Below are positions 1 to 9,172 of a stretch of DNA of 32,691 nt, in pieces. Every line of letters begins with the position of its first letter. Positions within the stretch are counted from its first letter, which is position 1. The stretch lies in assembly GCA_945872165.1 (NCBI GenBank), contig CAMBYS010000006.1:1-32691 (forward strand), written 5' to 3'. The notes under the pieces are model-generated. The model was not told the DNA's origin. It was given only the letters and a program-made list of their open reading frames with translations, and ran no database searches. Both the position numbers and the translations under genes were made by a program. This DNA is from an uncultured Clostridia bacterium. Lineage in GTDB: Bacteria > Bacillota > Clostridia > Oscillospirales > Butyricicoccaceae.

Positions 1-442
1 AACAGGTGGCAAGACCGAAAATGCCATAGGGTGTATAAATTTCACTGGTACGCTGTCCCGGTGTCAGCAGTTCCTGTTCCCGGGAACCAAAGCCAAACAA
101 ATGGATTTTCCGATAAGTCCCCAACAGGAAACCATTGACATCCAGCAACGCCATGGTATTATACAGCCGGTTTCCTTGCCGTTCCACAAAGCTGCCGGTG
201 AGGATATGGCAATGCAGCCGTCTTGCCCATGCTGCCAGACGCAGCAATGTGGTACCATGCAGCGGTTCTGCCTCCCGTTCATACCGGTCAAAATTGGAAA
301 ATCCCACAGACCACAATTCCGGCAGAACAATCAGATCCAGCTGCTGTCCTTCCAGTCCGGACAGGAGCTGCTCCACACGTACCCACCGTTCCTCCGGTAT
401 TTCCCTGCTGCTCACACGCAGCTGTATCAGTGCTGCCTTCAT
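1..442 (-). CDS. Carbon-nitrogen hydrolase (nitrilase / omega-amidase-like), C-terminus cut by window edge
   Basis: Minus-strand reading from ATG at 442: MKAALIQLRVSSREIPEERWVRVEQLL...LDLIVLPELWSVGFSNFD...LTGSFVERQGNRLYNTMALLDVNGFLLGTYRKIHLFGFGSREQELLTPG; ELW and YRKIHLF are typical of the nitrilase superfamily. Confidence 0.85.
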   Translation of the reverse strand, partial: MKAALIQLRVSSREIPEERWVRVEQLLSGLEGQQLDLIVLPELWSVGFSNFDRYEREAEPLHGTTLLRLAAWARRLHCHILTGSFVERQGNRLYNTMALLDVNGFLLGTYRKIHLFGFGSREQELLTPGQRTSEIYTPYGIFGLATC

Positions 443-530
443 ATCCAATCCTCCGGCCATGACATAACCTGTAAGGGCTGTCCGACAACCGCCGGACAGC
501 CCTCAATTATCCTCAGGATTTCAAAAAGAC

Positions 531-1715
531 TCAGTCCTTCTTGTCCTTATCTTTTTCTTTATCCTTATCCTTGTTCTTTTCCTTGTCTTTTTTCTTATCC
601 TTATCCTTCTTCTTGTCCTTATCCTTCTTACCGATGGTTTCATCGCCGAAGCTGATGCCGATATCACGTGCAGCCTGTACCAGATCGTTGTCAACCGGTA
701 CGGTCTTCAGCTTGCCGGCAACCTCGCTCAGCGGGACAGCAACAATCTGATCGTTGCGGATCGCTACCATGTTGCCATACTGCTTGTGCTTAATCAGCCG
801 TGCAGCGCCGGTACCCAGACGAGTCGTCAGGATACGGTCATAGGCATCCGGTCCGCCGCCTCTCTGGAAGTGACCCGGATTTACAACGCGGATTTCCTGG
901 CCGCATCTCTCGCCCAGCTCACGGGCCAGCTTAAAGCTGATGGACGGGTCAGACATAGCAGCACGTGCAGCCTTAAATTCCTTCTTGGACATCGCTGCCT
1001 CTTCCTTGGAAATAGCACCCTCTGCCACTGCTACGATGGTAAAGGAATGTCCGCTCTTTTTGCGTTCATTCAGCTTTTCCACAACTGCATCCAGATCATA
1101 GGGAATTTCCGGAATCAGGATAATATCCGCACCGCCTGCGATGCCGGCAGTCAGGGTCAGCCAGCCTGCGCCATGGCCCATGATTTCAACCAGGAATACA
1201 CGGCTGTGGGAAGTTGCAGTGGAATGAATTTTATCAATCACATCGGTGGCAATGTCCATAGCGGTCTGATAACCGAAGGTAACCTCGGTGCCCCACAGGT
1301 CATTGTCGATGGTCTTTGGCAGAGAGATGACATTCAGACCCTCTTCACGCAGCAGGTTGGCAGTCTTGGTGGTGCCGTTGCCGCCCAGGATAACCAGACA
1401 ATCCAGATTCATATCCTTGTAGGTCTTAATCATCTTGGTAACCTTGTCCACGCCATTTTCATCCTTATCACGCATGTTCTTAAACGGCTGGCGGGAGGTT
1501 CCCAGAATGGTGCCGCCAATGGTCAGGATACCGGAGAAATCACGCGGGGTCATCAGACGTACATTACCCTCAATCAGGCCCTTATAGCCATCACGGAAGC
1601 CATAGATTTCCACTTCCTTGCCATATTCCTCATACAATGCCTTTGCAACGCCTCGCAGGGTAGAGTTCAGACCCTGGCAATCGCCGCCGCTTGTCAACAT
1701 ACCAACGCGTTTCAT
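531..1715 (-). CDS. 6-phosphofructokinase (PFK family) with Lys/Asp-rich C-terminal tail
   Basis: MKRVGMLTSGGDCQGLNSTLRG..., ILGGNGT, LPKTIDNDLWGTEVTFGYQTA motifs; RBS aaggaggaag upstream. Confidence 0.93.
   Translation of the reverse strand: MKRVGMLTSGGDCQGLNSTLRGVAKALYEEYGKEVEIYGFRDGYKGLIEGNVRLMTPRDFSGILTIGGTILGTSRQPFKNMRDKDENGVDKVTKMIKTYKDMNLDCLVILGGNGTTKTANLLREEGLNVISLPKTIDNDLWGTEVTFGYQTAMDIATDVIDKIHSTATSHSRVFLVEIMGHGAGWLTLTAGIAGGADIILIPEIPYDLDAVVEKLNERKKSGHSFTIVAVAEGAISKEEAAMSKKEFKAARAAMSDPSISFKLARELGERCGQEIRVVNPGHFQRGGGPDAYDRILTTRLGTGAARLIKHKQYGNMVAIRNDQIVAVPLSEVAGKLKTVPVDNDLVQAARDIGISFGDETIGKKDKDKKKDKDKKKDKEKNKDKDKEKDKDKKD
537..632. repeat. Low-complexity C/T-rich repeat encoding the KDKDKKKDK... 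tail of the PFK
   Basis: Repeated (t)ccttatc / cttgtcctt units; translated on minus strand as KKDKDKKKDKDKKKDKEKNKDKDKEKDKDKKD. Confidence 0.85.
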
Positions 1716-1977
1716 GCTTCTTCCTCCTTAATATATCCTGTCATTTTTCTGTCTCCGCCATGACGCGGAGGAAAATCTGTCGTTACCAATTGAGATACCA
1801 GACATTATTATTGTTTTTATTATAACAAAGATCTTATCATACCGCAACGTATTTTTTACAATCTGCACAAAACAAATTGTTTTCTGTCCATCTGCGTCCT
1901 CTCTCCCGGGCAGCATACTGCTTTTTTCCGCCGCTCTGCACCTTATGTGGGAAATCCCTATGCTTTTTTGTAAAAGA

Positions 1978-2005
1978 AATGGCGGAAGCCAATGCTTCCG
2001 CCATT
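1978..2005 (-). terminator. Intrinsic terminator downstream of rubrerythrin
   Basis: AATGGCGGAAGC-CAAT-GCTTCCGCCATT perfect stem; minus-strand U-rich TTTCTTTTAC follows. Confidence 0.8.
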
Positions 2006-2013
2006 GTGGCCCA

Positions 2014-2553
2014 TTAATAATTTTCCGCCTTGATCTCATAAAATGCCTTTGGATGGGCACATACCGGACAGCGTTCCGGCGCCTGTTTTCCAACAACAAT
2101 CTGTCCGCAGTTGCGGCATTTCCAGATACGGTCCCCATCCCGGGAAAAGACCAGACCGTTTTCCACATTGTCCAGCAGCTTCTGATACCGGGCCTCATGC
2201 TCCTTCTCAATCGCTGCCACATGCTCAAACAGAAATGCAATATGGTCAAAGCCTTCCTCTCTGGCTTCCTTTGCAAAGGCAGGATACATCTCTGTCCATT
2301 CAAAATGCTCTCCTGCGGCGGCATCCTCCAGATTCACAGCGGTATCCGGGATGCTGTCACCATGCAGCAGCTGAAACCAGATTTTCCCATGGGCACGCTC
2401 ATTGTCCGCCGTCTCGCGGAACAGTGCCGCAATCTGTTCATAGCCATCCTTCTGTGCCTTTCCGGCATAATAGAAATACTTGTTGGCTGCCTGTGATTCC
2501 CCGGCATATGCCGCGGCAAGGTTTGCCTCTGTTCTCGAGCCCTTCAGCTCCAC
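2014..2553 (-). CDS. Rubrerythrin (ferritin-like diiron domain plus rubredoxin-like domain)
   Basis: Diiron helices (NLAAAYAGESQAANKYFYYA, ETADNERAHGK) and C-terminal CRNCGQIVVGKQAPERCPVCAHPKAFYE; GTG start. Confidence 0.95.
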   Translation of the reverse strand: MELKGSRTEANLAAAYAGESQAANKYFYYAGKAQKDGYEQIAALFRETADNERAHGKIWFQLLHGDSIPDTAVNLEDAAAGEHFEWTEMYPAFAKEAREEGFDHIAFLFEHVAAIEKEHEARYQKLLDNVENGLVFSRDGDRIWKCRNCGQIVVGKQAPERCPVCAHPKAFYEIKAENY

Positions 2554-2588
2554 TGTGCATCACCCTTTCCGGGCGCACCTGCGCCCTG

Positions 2589-2978
2589 TCAGTCCTGTTT
2601 CAGATTGTTCCGGTCTGCACACGCACGGCAGAGGCCATGCAGGATTAAATCATATCCGGTGATTCCCGTTTCGGAAAGTGCCTCAAACTGCTCATACAGC
2701 GGCTTCTCCGGCCAGATATCCACAACACAGCCGCACTGTGTGCAGATCATATGCTCATGATACGCCATTGTATGGTCAAAATGCTCCGGCTCTCCCGGAA
2801 CCGCAACACGCCGGATGATTCCGTTGTCTGCAAGCTGGTTGAGATTGCGGTAAACGGTTGCAAGGCTGATGTTCGGCTCCTTTTTACGGACCTCCTGATA
2901 AATGGCATCCGCTGTAGGATGATGGGTGGATCGCTCCACAGCCTCACGAATCAGCTCTCTCTGTCTGGAATATTTCAT
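2589..2978 (-). CDS. Fur-family transcriptional repressor (PerR-like)
   Basis: MKYSRQRELIREAVERSTHHPTADAIYQEVRKKEPNISLATVYRNLNQLADNGIIRRV...HEHMICTQCGCVVDI; start placed at 2978 after RBS AGAAAGAGGTGG. Confidence 0.93.
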   Translation of the reverse strand: MKYSRQRELIREAVERSTHHPTADAIYQEVRKKEPNISLATVYRNLNQLADNGIIRRVAVPGEPEHFDHTMAYHEHMICTQCGCVVDIWPEKPLYEQFEALSETGITGYDLILHGLCRACADRNNLKQD

Positions 2979-3002
2979 CCAGCCACCTCTTTCTGATAAA
3001 GT

Positions 3003-3030
3003 CAAAATAAGAATGATTGTTATTATTTTG
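3003..3030 (-). promoter_or_regulatory. Fur/PerR-box-like operator upstream of the fur-family gene
   Basis: AATAAgAATgATTgTTATT (3006-3024) is an inverted repeat AATAAnAATnATTnTTATT. Confidence 0.7.
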
Positions 3031-3218
3031 ATAGTATCAGTTTTCCTGCCATATTGTCAAGTCTATTTTGGAAAACCTTCTGCTTTTGCGTATCATTTAT
3101 CAGTATGCACAAAACCCATTCGTCATTTTATACAGATTCACCATGAATTTTGTCTGCAACTATGGTATAATAAATATGTATATTTTTGTTACATTTCCAC
3201 ACAGAAGGGAGGCACCAT

Positions 3219-4697
3219 ATGCTGAACGCAATTGATTTCAACCGGCGCATGACAGATGTGGAATACCGTCTGGAAACCCGCGCCAGCCGGGATGAGCTGG
3301 CCAGCCTGCAGCATCGTATGAAGGATGCAGGTCTGCCGGTGATGGTACTGTTTGAAGGCTGGGATTCCTCCGGCAAGGGCAGTATGATTGCCAACATGAT
3401 CCAAACACTGGATCCCCGTTTCTTTAAGGTTTACACCACCACAGATCCCACGCCGGAGGAGCAGCGGTTCCCATTCCTGTGGCGGCACTGGCATCGTACA
3501 CCGGCCCGGGGAAAAATGGCAATTTTTGATGAAAGCTGGTATCCGGAGGTTTCCCGCGCACGCATTGAAGACGGTTTGAGTGCAGAGGAAGCCTACAGCC
3601 GCATGGACAGCATCAACACCTTTGAACGGCAGCTTGTCCAGGACGGCTATCTGATTATCAAATTTTTCCTGCATATTTCCGGCAAGGAACAGGCCAGACG
3701 GCACAACCGCCTGATGAGCAATAAAAATACCCGCTGGCGTGTCACCGAACGGGATAAATTCCGCAATAAGCATTATAAGGAATATTATCGGGTCTATGAC
3801 GAAATGCTGGAAAAAACCAATACGGTTTTTGCTCCCTGGCATGTCATCAGCGCTATGGAACGCCGCAGCGCAATGAATGATATTTATCAGATTATTGTGG
3901 ATTCCATCCGTTCTGCCCTGGAGGAGAAAAAGATGATTGTCCCCTCCGAATACCATTCCCAGGTGCATACCTTCCATCTGGTCAAACAGCCCAAACTGGA
4001 GGATGTGCCGCTGTACCGCAGTCTGGAGGACTCTGCCTATCGTGATATGCTCCGGAAGGAACAGAAAAAACTGTCCAAGCTGCACAATGTGATTTATCGG
4101 GAAAAAATCCCGGTGGTCATTGCCTATGAAGGCTGGGATGCCGCAGGAAAAGGCGGCAACATCAAGCGCCTGACAGCTGCCTTGGACCCCCGTGGCTATG
4201 AAGTGGTGCCGATTGCTTCGCCTACTCCAACGGAAAAAGCCCACCACCATCTCTGGCGGTTCTGGCAGAATCTTCCGGAAAGCGGCCATATCACCGTATT
4301 TGACCGCACCTGGTATGGACGGGTCATGGTGGAACGTCTGGAGGGCTTCTGCACAGAAGAGGAATGGAAGCGTGCTTATCAGGAGCTGAATGAGTTTGAA
4401 TATGAGCTGGAAAAATGGGGTGCCATCCTCATCAAGTTCTGGCTGCACATTGATTCGGATGAACAGCTCCGCCGCTTTACCGAACGGCAGAATACACCGG
4501 AAAAGCAGTGGAAAATCACCGATGAGGACTGGCGCAACCGGGAGAAATGGAATCAGTATGAGATAGCGGTCAATGATATGATCCGTCTTACCTCCACGGA
4601 ATATGCTCCATGGACCATCATTGAATCCCAGGATAAGAAATTCGGCCGCATCAAGGCAATTCAGACCTTAAATGATGCCATCGAAGCACGATTGTAA
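3219..4697 (+). CDS. pap: Two-domain PPK2-family polyphosphate kinase / polyphosphate:AMP phosphotransferase
   Basis: Two PPK2 Walker-type modules: FEGWDSSGKGSMIANMIQTLDPR and YEGWDAAGKGGNIKRLTAALDPRGYEV...FDRTWYGRVMVERLEGF; RBS gaagggagg before ATG 3219. Confidence 0.9.
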   Translation: MLNAIDFNRRMTDVEYRLETRASRDELASLQHRMKDAGLPVMVLFEGWDSSGKGSMIANMIQTLDPRFFKVYTTTDPTPEEQRFPFLWRHWHRTPARGKMAIFDESWYPEVSRARIEDGLSAEEAYSRMDSINTFERQLVQDGYLIIKFFLHISGKEQARRHNRLMSNKNTRWRVTERDKFRNKHYKEYYRVYDEMLEKTNTVFAPWHVISAMERRSAMNDIYQIIVDSIRSALEEKKMIVPSEYHSQVHTFHLVKQPKLEDVPLYRSLEDSAYRDMLRKEQKKLSKLHNVIYREKIPVVIAYEGWDAAGKGGNIKRLTAALDPRGYEVVPIASPTPTEKAHHHLWRFWQNLPESGHITVFDRTWYGRVMVERLEGFCTEEEWKRAYQELNEFEYELEKWGAILIKFWLHIDSDEQLRRFTERQNTPEKQWKITDEDWRNREKWNQYEIAVNDMIRLTSTEYAPWTIIESQDKKFGRIKAIQTLNDAIEARL

Positions 4698-4700
4698 AAA

Positions 4701-4735
4701 AATCAGGCTCCCCATCACCGGGGAGCCTTTCCTTT
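4701..4735. terminator. Bidirectional terminator between convergent pap and lysR-type genes
   Basis: AGGCTCCCC-atca-CCGGGGAGCCT stem flanked by A-run (5') and T-rich tract (3'). Confidence 0.85.
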
Positions 4736-4741
4736 GCCATA

Positions 4742-5623
4742 TCAGTCCTCCATGCTCCTGCCATACTGGGCACACACATCAATCAGCTGCTGCAGGCTGG
4801 GGCCGAGGTATTTATTCTTATGCCATACAATATTGAACTGCCGTTCCAATGAAGCATCTGCCACATGGATTTCCACCAAAGAACCGGAACGCAGCCGGTC
4901 GGAAGCCAGCCGCCGGGAAATAACTGTCATGCCGAAGCCCATTTCCGTTCCCCGGAGAATCGCCTCACTGTTGTTGCACACCCATTGGGTATTGATATGC
5001 CCCATGGCGGTTTCAAACACATCTCTGGTACCGCTTCCCTTTTCCCGCAGGATAAACGGAATATCCTTCAAATCCGCCAGCACGACAGATTTTCTGCTGC
5101 CAAAGGGATTGCTGTCCCGGGCACAGACCAACGCCAGCGGGTCATTCATCATAAACTGGGTAACCAGATCCGGGCTGGTAATTTTGCCTTCCACAACCGC
5201 CACATCCAGTTCGCTTTTGAGCAGCATCTGCTCAATCACCTGTGTATTGTCCACCACAACCTTGGGAGGCTGGTTGCCGGTTTCCGACATATATCGTTTG
5301 AGCGTCTCCCCGAGAATACAGGTTCCCACTGTGACCGTGGCACCCACACGCAGCATATCCGATTCATCGGCATTTTTCAGCCGCTGCTCCATCGCATCGT
5401 ACATAGACAGGATATGCCTTGCATACTCCCGCAGCTGCGTACCGGTTGCGGTAATGTACAGCCTGCGTCCCAGCCGTTCAAACAACCGCACACCATACTG
5501 TTCTTCAATCTCGCCAATGGTGCCGCTGACTGACGGCTGCGCGATATGCATTTTTTTTGCGGCTTCGCTCATGCTTCCGCAATCCGCAACCGCCAGAAAA
5601 ATCCGCAGGTTCCGTAGGGTCAT
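4742..5623 (-). CDS. LysR-family transcriptional regulator
   Basis: MTLRNLRIFLAVADCGSMSEAAKKMHIAQPSVSGTIGEIEEQYGVRLFERLGRRLYITATG, a typical LTTR HTH; start ATG 5623. Confidence 0.93.
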   Translation of the reverse strand: MTLRNLRIFLAVADCGSMSEAAKKMHIAQPSVSGTIGEIEEQYGVRLFERLGRRLYITATGTQLREYARHILSMYDAMEQRLKNADESDMLRVGATVTVGTCILGETLKRYMSETGNQPPKVVVDNTQVIEQMLLKSELDVAVVEGKITSPDLVTQFMMNDPLALVCARDSNPFGSRKSVVLADLKDIPFILREKGSGTRDVFETAMGHINTQWVCNNSEAILRGTEMGFGMTVISRRLASDRLRSGSLVEIHVADASLERQFNIVWHKNKYLGPSLQQLIDVCAQYGRSMED

Positions 5624-5811
5624 CCTAATATCATCTCCATCTGCTTGCCCATAACAAAATGGCTGTATATACCATCCCATCTTATAATTTTCTTCTTATG
5701 AGAATATTATACAGCATATGTAAGTTTTGCACAATGTACTTTTTTTACATAAATTGTTTTTTGTTAACTTGCACAATGCACAAAAAATCATACCCGGATA
5801 CAGCAAAAAAC

Positions 5812-5838
5812 GCCATGCAGGAGCTTTTCCCGCATGGC
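5812..5838 (-). terminator. Intrinsic terminator downstream of the aldolase-like gene
   Basis: GCCATGC...GCATGGC stem followed on the minus strand by GTTTTTTG. Confidence 0.8.
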
Positions 5839-5858
5839 ATTTGTTTTTTTGCATATGA

Positions 5859-6833
5859 TTATTCCTGATCCAGATCCAGATAGAATCGTGCATAATCCTG
5901 ACGATTTTCCTTGGTAAAGCTGATGGCGGAACGGGGATGCATATTCAATCGTCCGGTCAGCAGATAAGCGGTATTGTAACCCCACTGGATACCTTCCTCA
6001 CGCAGCTTGTCCATATTCTTTTCCAGGAAACGCAGTACCGGCGGCAGCTGATACCGCGGATTCTTCAGGAAGCCCAGCAGCTGCTCCAGCATACAGTTGC
6101 CGGCACCGCGGCCCATGCCGTTCATGGTAGCATCCAGCATGCTGACACCTACAGAGCAGGCCTCGATGGTATTGGCAAATGCCAGCATCTGGTTATTATG
6201 GGCATGAATGCCTACCTGCTTGCCATATTTGTCCATATGCTCCAGATACAGCTCTGACATAACAGAGATCTCCTCCGGATACAGTGCGCCATAGCTGTCC
6301 ACCAGATAAACCGCATTCGCCGGGCTTTCACCTACCATATCCAGTGCAGCCTCAATATCCTCTTTGCGAGCCTTGGAGACTGCCATGATATTACAGGTGG
6401 TCTCATAGCCCATCTTTGCGCAGTACTCAATCATTTCGATAGCAGCCGGCATGGTGTTGATATAGGTTGCAACACGAATAAGATCAATCGGGCTGTTGCT
6501 GCGCTCCACAATATCACGCTTGAAGTTAGTACGGCCTACATCCGCCATAACAGCAATCTTCAGATCGGTGTCATTGTCGCCGACGATGTCATAAATGTCC
6601 TGGTCATCACAGAACTTCCATTTGCCGAACTCCTCAGGGTCAAACAGGTCTTTGGATGCCTTGTATCCAAATTCCATATAATCCAGTCCCGCTTCCAGAT
6701 TGGTATGATACAGGTCACGGATGAACTGATCGTCGAAATAAAAATTATTGCACAAGCCGCCATCGCGGATGGTTGCGTCTACTACGCTGATGTCCTTACG
6801 GTAGGTCAGCAGATTGCCCTTTTTGGGTGCCAT
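5859..6833 (-). CDS. DRE-TIM metallolyase / HMGL-like aldolase catalytic domain protein (4-hydroxy-2-oxovalerate aldolase-like)
   Basis: VVDATIRDGGLCNNFYF...; VYLVDSYGALYPEEI; GIHAHNNQMLAFANTIEA; GMGRGAGNCMLEQLLGFL. Confidence 0.85.
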   Translation of the reverse strand: MAPKKGNLLTYRKDISVVDATIRDGGLCNNFYFDDQFIRDLYHTNLEAGLDYMEFGYKASKDLFDPEEFGKWKFCDDQDIYDIVGDNDTDLKIAVMADVGRTNFKRDIVERSNSPIDLIRVATYINTMPAAIEMIEYCAKMGYETTCNIMAVSKARKEDIEAALDMVGESPANAVYLVDSYGALYPEEISVMSELYLEHMDKYGKQVGIHAHNNQMLAFANTIEACSVGVSMLDATMNGMGRGAGNCMLEQLLGFLKNPRYQLPPVLRFLEKNMDKLREEGIQWGYNTAYLLTGRLNMHPRSAISFTKENRQDYARFYLDLDQE

Positions 6834-6904
6834 AAGTAAAACCTCCCTGCGTTTGCTTTAGTGAATTAAACTGTAACCGAGTAAATTGTCATGGTGAGAA
6901 AGCA

Positions 6905-6928
6905 GCCTCCTGCACAACGGCAGGAGGC
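6905..6928 (-). terminator. Probable terminator downstream of tsf
   Basis: GCCTCCTGC-n6-GCAGGAGGC perfect stem between tsf stop and next gene; T-tract weak. Confidence 0.6.
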
Positions 6929-6961
6929 CGCGAATGATGCTTCAGTTGTAAAAAGACAGGC

Positions 6962-7894
6962 TTACTTTGCCATGGAAGCAACTTCTGCAGCGAAGTCGTC
7001 CTGCTTCTTCTCGATGCCTTCGCCCTTCTCGTAACGGGTGTACTTCACCAGCTTGATGGAGCCGCCCAGTTCCTTTGCTACAGCAGCGATGTGCTTCTCA
7101 ACAGAAACCTTGTTTTCCTTAACAAAAGCCTGCTGCAGGAGGCAGTTCTCCTCGTAGTACTTGCCGATACGGCCCATAACCATCTTCTCGATGATCTGCT
7201 GCGGCTTCGGCTTTGCAGCGGTCTTATTCTCTTCCATTGCCTGAGCCAGCAGGATTTCCTTTTCCTTGTCCAGGGTAGCCTGGTCAACATCGGACTTGTC
7301 CATGAACAGCGGACGCATTGCAGCAGCCTGCATGCCGATGTCCTTGCCCAGCTCAGCAACAACAGCATTGCCCTTCAGGTTGTCGGATACTTCCAGACCT
7401 ACCAGAACGCCGATAACGCCGCCCATATGGGTATAGCCAACGTTTACGGTAGTCTCGTCGTAACGCTCGAAGCGGCGGATCTGCAGGTTCTCACCGATGG
7501 TCAGAACCTTATCCTGCAGTGCGCCTGCAACGTCGGTATCGCCCATCTTGCAAGCCTTCAGTGCTTCAACGTCTGCCGGATTCTCGGTGATAACAACCTT
7601 TGCAACATCAGAAGCGAACTTCTGGAAGTCAGCGTTCTTTGCAACGAAGTCGGTCTCGGAGTTAACCTCAACGATTGCAGCAGCGCCGCACTCGTCGCAT
7701 ACTTCAATGGTAACAATGCCTTCAGCAGCGATACGGCTAGCCTTCTTGGCAGCCTTAGCCAGGCCCTTTTCACGCAGAATTTCTACTGCCTTGTCGAAGT
7801 CACCGTCAGCTTCAGTCAGTGCCTTCTTGCAGTCCATCATACCAACATTGGTCTGCTCACGCAGAGCCTTAACATCCTTTGCAGTAAATGCCAT
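6962..7894 (-). CDS. tsf: Translation elongation factor Ts
   Basis: MAFTAKDVKALREQTNVGMMDCKKALTEADGDFDKAVEILREKGLAKAAKKASR. Confidence 0.98.
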   Translation of the reverse strand: MAFTAKDVKALREQTNVGMMDCKKALTEADGDFDKAVEILREKGLAKAAKKASRIAAEGIVTIEVCDECGAAAIVEVNSETDFVAKNADFQKFASDVAKVVITENPADVEALKACKMGDTDVAGALQDKVLTIGENLQIRRFERYDETTVNVGYTHMGGVIGVLVGLEVSDNLKGNAVVAELGKDIGMQAAAMRPLFMDKSDVDQATLDKEKEILLAQAMEENKTAAKPKPQQIIEKMVMGRIGKYYEENCLLQQAFVKENKVSVEKHIAAVAKELGGSIKLVKYTRYEKGEGIEKKQDDFAAEVASMAK

Positions 7895-7937
7895 GATGTG
7901 TGTCCTCCCTGATTATTTTCCGTTTTGTGTGAAAAAA

Positions 7938-7961
7938 GCCCGCCCGATCAACACGGCGGGC
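7938..7961 (-). terminator. Intrinsic terminator in the rpsB-tsf intergenic region
   Basis: Minus strand GCCCGCC...GGGCGGGC followed by TTTTTTC. Confidence 0.8.
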
Positions 7962-7984
7962 TTTTCCTGATATCATTTCAAAGC

Positions 7985-8710
7985 TTATTCAGCAGCCTTT
8001 TCCTCTGCCTCTTCGGAAGCGAGCTGTTCACCCTGCTTGCCTTCCAGAACAGCGTTAGCCATGGTGGAAGAGATCAGCTTGATTGCGCGGATTGCGTCAT
8101 CATTGCCCGGGATTACATAGTCAACTTCATCCGGATCACAGTTGGTATCAACAATAGCTACTACCGGAATCTTCAGCTTGCGAGCTTCTGCGATTGCGTT
8201 CTTTTCCTTGCGCGGATCAACAACGAACATAGCGCCCGGCAGCTTCTTCATGTCCTTTACGCCGCCCAGGTACTTCTCCAGCTTAGCAATCTCCAGCTGC
8301 AGCTTGATAACTTCCTTCTTCGGCAGCAGATCAAAGGTGCCGTCTTCCTGCATCTTCTTCAGCTGGTTCAGACGAGCGATACGGGTACGCATAGTGCTGA
8401 AGTTGGTCAGCATGCCGCCCAGCCATCTTGCATTTACATAGTACATGCCAGCACGCTCAGCTTCCTCACGGATTGCGTCCTGTGCCTGCTTCTTGGTGCC
8501 AACGAACAGAATGGATTCGCCTGCAGCAGCGGTATCACGAACGAAGAAGTATGCTTCTTCCAGCTTCTTAACGGTCTTTGCCAGATCGATAATGTAGATA
8601 CCGTTTCTCTCGGTGAAAATGTACTGAGCCATTTTCGGGTTCCATCTTCTGGTCTGATGACCGAAGTGCACGCCTGCTTCCAGCAGCTGCTTCATAGAAA
8701 TAACTGACAT
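7985..8710 (-). CDS. rpsB: 30S ribosomal protein S2
   Basis: [54 protein letters not shown]; start at 8710 after RBS aaggagg. Confidence 0.98.
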   Translation of the reverse strand: MSVISMKQLLEAGVHFGHQTRRWNPKMAQYIFTERNGIYIIDLAKTVKKLEEAYFFVRDTAAAGESILFVGTKKQAQDAIREEAERAGMYYVNARWLGGMLTNFSTMRTRIARLNQLKKMQEDGTFDLLPKKEVIKLQLEIAKLEKYLGGVKDMKKLPGAMFVVDPRKEKNAIAEARKLKIPVVAIVDTNCDPDEVDYVIPGNDDAIRAIKLISSTMANAVLEGKQGEQLASEEAEEKAAE

Positions 8711-8750
8711 TGAAATGTCCTCCTTAGTTTTTTCCTCCACATCGTTCCAT

Positions 8751-8826
8751 CTGGCAGCGACCCTGCATTCTATGCCTACAGGGCACCACGCCGCTTTACG
8801 CGATGTGTGTGTATTTTTCATACCAG
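8751..8826 (-). promoter_or_regulatory. Structured rpsB 5' leader, candidate ribosomal-protein autoregulatory element
   Basis: Minus RNA CUGGUAUG...CGCG-UAAA-GCGG...CCCUG-n-CAGGG...CGCUGCCAG: closing stem CUGG/CCAG around two internal stems. Confidence 0.4.
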
Positions 8827-8868
8827 ATGATTTTATCATACGCATTGGCAAAACGCAAGAGAAACTTT

Positions 8869-9171
8869 TTATTTTTTCTCAAAAAAATCCCTTTTGTCCC
8901 GTCTGTGCTCGCACCCGGGGGAGAAATTTGTCAGAATGATGTCATCCCCGATGCGGCAGATGGCATCCCATGGGATCACAAAATCCTCCCGCCTGCCCAA
9001 ATGCCGGAGCTTTGCCCGTCCCGGCACCACAATGGCCACCAGCCGTCCGGAACAGGTATCAATTTCCACATCATTCACATATCCCAGCCGGCTGCCGTCA
9101 CAGACACTGATGACTTCCTTGCACCGCAAATCCACAATACGGCAGCAGGATGACTGCGGAAAATCCTGCAT
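8869..9171 (-). CDS. YlmC/YmxH-family PRC-barrel sporulation protein
   Basis: [42 protein letters not shown]...[19 protein letters not shown]. Confidence 0.85.
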   Translation of the reverse strand: MQDFPQSSCCRIVDLRCKEVISVCDGSRLGYVNDVEIDTCSGRLVAIVVPGRAKLRHLGRREDFVIPWDAICRIGDDIILTNFSPGCEHRRDKRDFFEKK

Positions 9172-9172
9172 G

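Noticed and set aside
475-502. GGGCTGTCCG...CGGACAGCCC hairpin between PFK and the nitrilase gene
   Set aside because: Strong stem but no T-tract on the minus strand, so not called as a terminator; may be a stabiliser.
541-750. MSLSFSLSLSLFFSLSFF plus-strand ORF resembling a hydrophobic peptide
   Set aside because: Simply the antisense of the Lys/Asp repeat tail of PFK.
1728-2324. 198-aa minus-strand ORF overlapping rubrerythrin
   Set aside because: Out-of-frame with the real rubrerythrin gene and lacks any motif.
3189-4448. 419-aa minus-strand ORF opposite the PPK2 gene
   Set aside because: Shadow ORF; the plus strand encodes two intact PPK2 motifs.
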